Assembly (NCBI GenBank): GCA_030589965.1
Contig: JAUUZM010000216.1
Coordinates: forward strand, 1-5,958
Length of the DNA: 5,958 nucleotides
Direction: 5' to 3'
DNA from: Bacteroides sp.
GTDB taxonomy: Bacteria; Bacteroidota; Bacteroidia; Bacteroidales; SM23-62
The notes beneath the pieces were generated by a model. That model made no database searches and was not told the DNA's origin. It saw nothing but the letters and a program-made list of their open reading frames with translations. Both the position numbers and the translations under genes were made by a program. Each line of letters opens with the position of its first letter. Position 1 is the stretch's first letter. Below, piece after piece: positions 5,681-5,958 of this stretch.

Positions 5681-5688
5681 TATATTTA
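5681..5688 (+). promoter_or_regulatory. Possible -7 box for the rightward gene at the right edge
   Basis: TATATTTA differs from TAnnTTTG only in the last base and lies 45 nt before the ATG at 5734. No TTTG-like -33 box is present at the expected 19-21 bases upstream, so this is weak. Confidence 0.2.
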
Positions 5689-5733
5689 TAAGCAGCTTAA
5701 GAGTATTACTAAACACCAAACCTGATTCTTCAC

Positions 5734-5958
5734 ATGAAGAATACATTACCTGCGGATTCGGAGATCCTGCAATACCTGTATGATCATGGGAAGCATCCTG
5801 GTCCATTATTCCGGTAAGCATATATATTTTCTATAATATTTTCCTGATTTTTATTTTCAGGCGTGAAAAGATACCCTACTGGATAAGGTATCTATCCGTT
5901 ATCATCGATGTTGGTGTTTTGACCCTGCATATTTTCGTTTACTCTACTTTCTTCTCGA
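5734..5958 (+). CDS. N-terminus of an unrecognised membrane protein, frame interrupted, cut by the window edge
   Basis: An ATG at 5734 opens a frame of 27 codons (MKNTLPADSEILQYLYDHGK, then HPGPLFR) ending with TAA at 5815-5817. A different frame then runs open to the edge and from 5859 reads RREKIPYWIRYLSVIIDV and continues GVLTLHIFVYSTFFS, basic residues followed by a membrane helix. That second frame has no ATG, GTG or TTG between its upstream stop (5781-5783) and the helix, so it lacks a start of its own. Joining the two parts by leaving out 5814-5860 gives one continuous frame (PLFR-REKIPYW). I read this as one gene with a frame break, a disrupted gene, or a sequence error. A chance short ORF followed by a gene with a non-standard start remains possible. 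I do not recognise the family. Confidence 0.4.
5814..5860 (+). other. 47-base AT-rich segment interrupting the rightward reading frame
   Basis: Only about nine of the 47 bases are G or C, well below the flanking coding sequence. It contains three variations on ATATTTTC/TTATTTTC. It begins GTAAGC and ends TTTTCAG, and its length is not a multiple of three; exact removal joins two frames that otherwise do not meet. Its nature is unknown: small insertion, spacer, or misassembled sequence. Confidence 0.35.

Noticed and set aside
5814..5860. True spliceosomal intron
   Set aside because: All neighbouring genes are bacterial and bacteria have no spliceosome; the GT...AG borders are short and AT-rich enough to arise by chance.

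Overview
The window looks like chromosomal DNA of a member of the Bacteroidota. The evidence is TAnnTTTG-type -7 promoter boxes in place of TATAAT, genes without strong Shine-Dalgarno sequences, a SpoIIE-type phosphatase carrying the pre-domain motif common in that phylum (DSIYYALTIQQAMLP), a SiaC-family protein beside it, and a tetratricopeptide lipoprotein. I cannot name a genus. No rRNA, tRNA, CRISPR array, insertion sequence or integrase gene was seen.

Left part (1-1878, both genes on the minus strand). A tetratricopeptide lipoprotein runs off the left edge. It is preceded by a transcriptional regulator with two tandem XRE-type helix-turn-helix domains and a LexA/S24-like C-terminal fold that lacks the catalytic Ser and Lys. 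The lipoprotein promoter and the promoter on the other side of the regulator share the same element, TTTCAAAAG, over or next to the -33 box.

Middle (1879-2284). This 406-base intergenic stretch holds a good plus-strand promoter followed by five consecutive inverted repeats. The last is a hairpin of about 103 nt that pairs a perfect Shine-Dalgarno sequence with a perfect anti-Shine-Dalgarno sequence. This is the least explained part of the window. It may be an unannotated small RNA or a long structured leader of the next gene.

Right part (2285-4662, plus strand). A two-gene operon encodes a membrane phosphatase and its likely substrate. The phosphatase has a signal peptide, a periplasmic YfiR-like domain, a long periplasmic coiled coil, one membrane helix and a cytoplasmic PP2C/SpoIIE phosphatase domain. 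The second gene is a SiaC (DUF1987) protein with the phosphorylatable NTSS motif. In Pseudomonas the SiaA phosphatase dephosphorylates SiaC, which then activates a diguanylate cyclase; YfiR belongs to a different cyclase-control system. Here parts of both are joined in one operon, without a visible kinase or cyclase.

Far right (4694-5958). A convergent gene encodes an eIF2B-alpha/beta/delta (MtnA superfamily) protein that lacks the isomerase cysteine. Beyond a divergent spacer with a clear inverted repeat lies the start of a membrane protein gene. Its reading frame is broken by a very AT-rich 47-base segment, and removing that segment exactly restores the frame.
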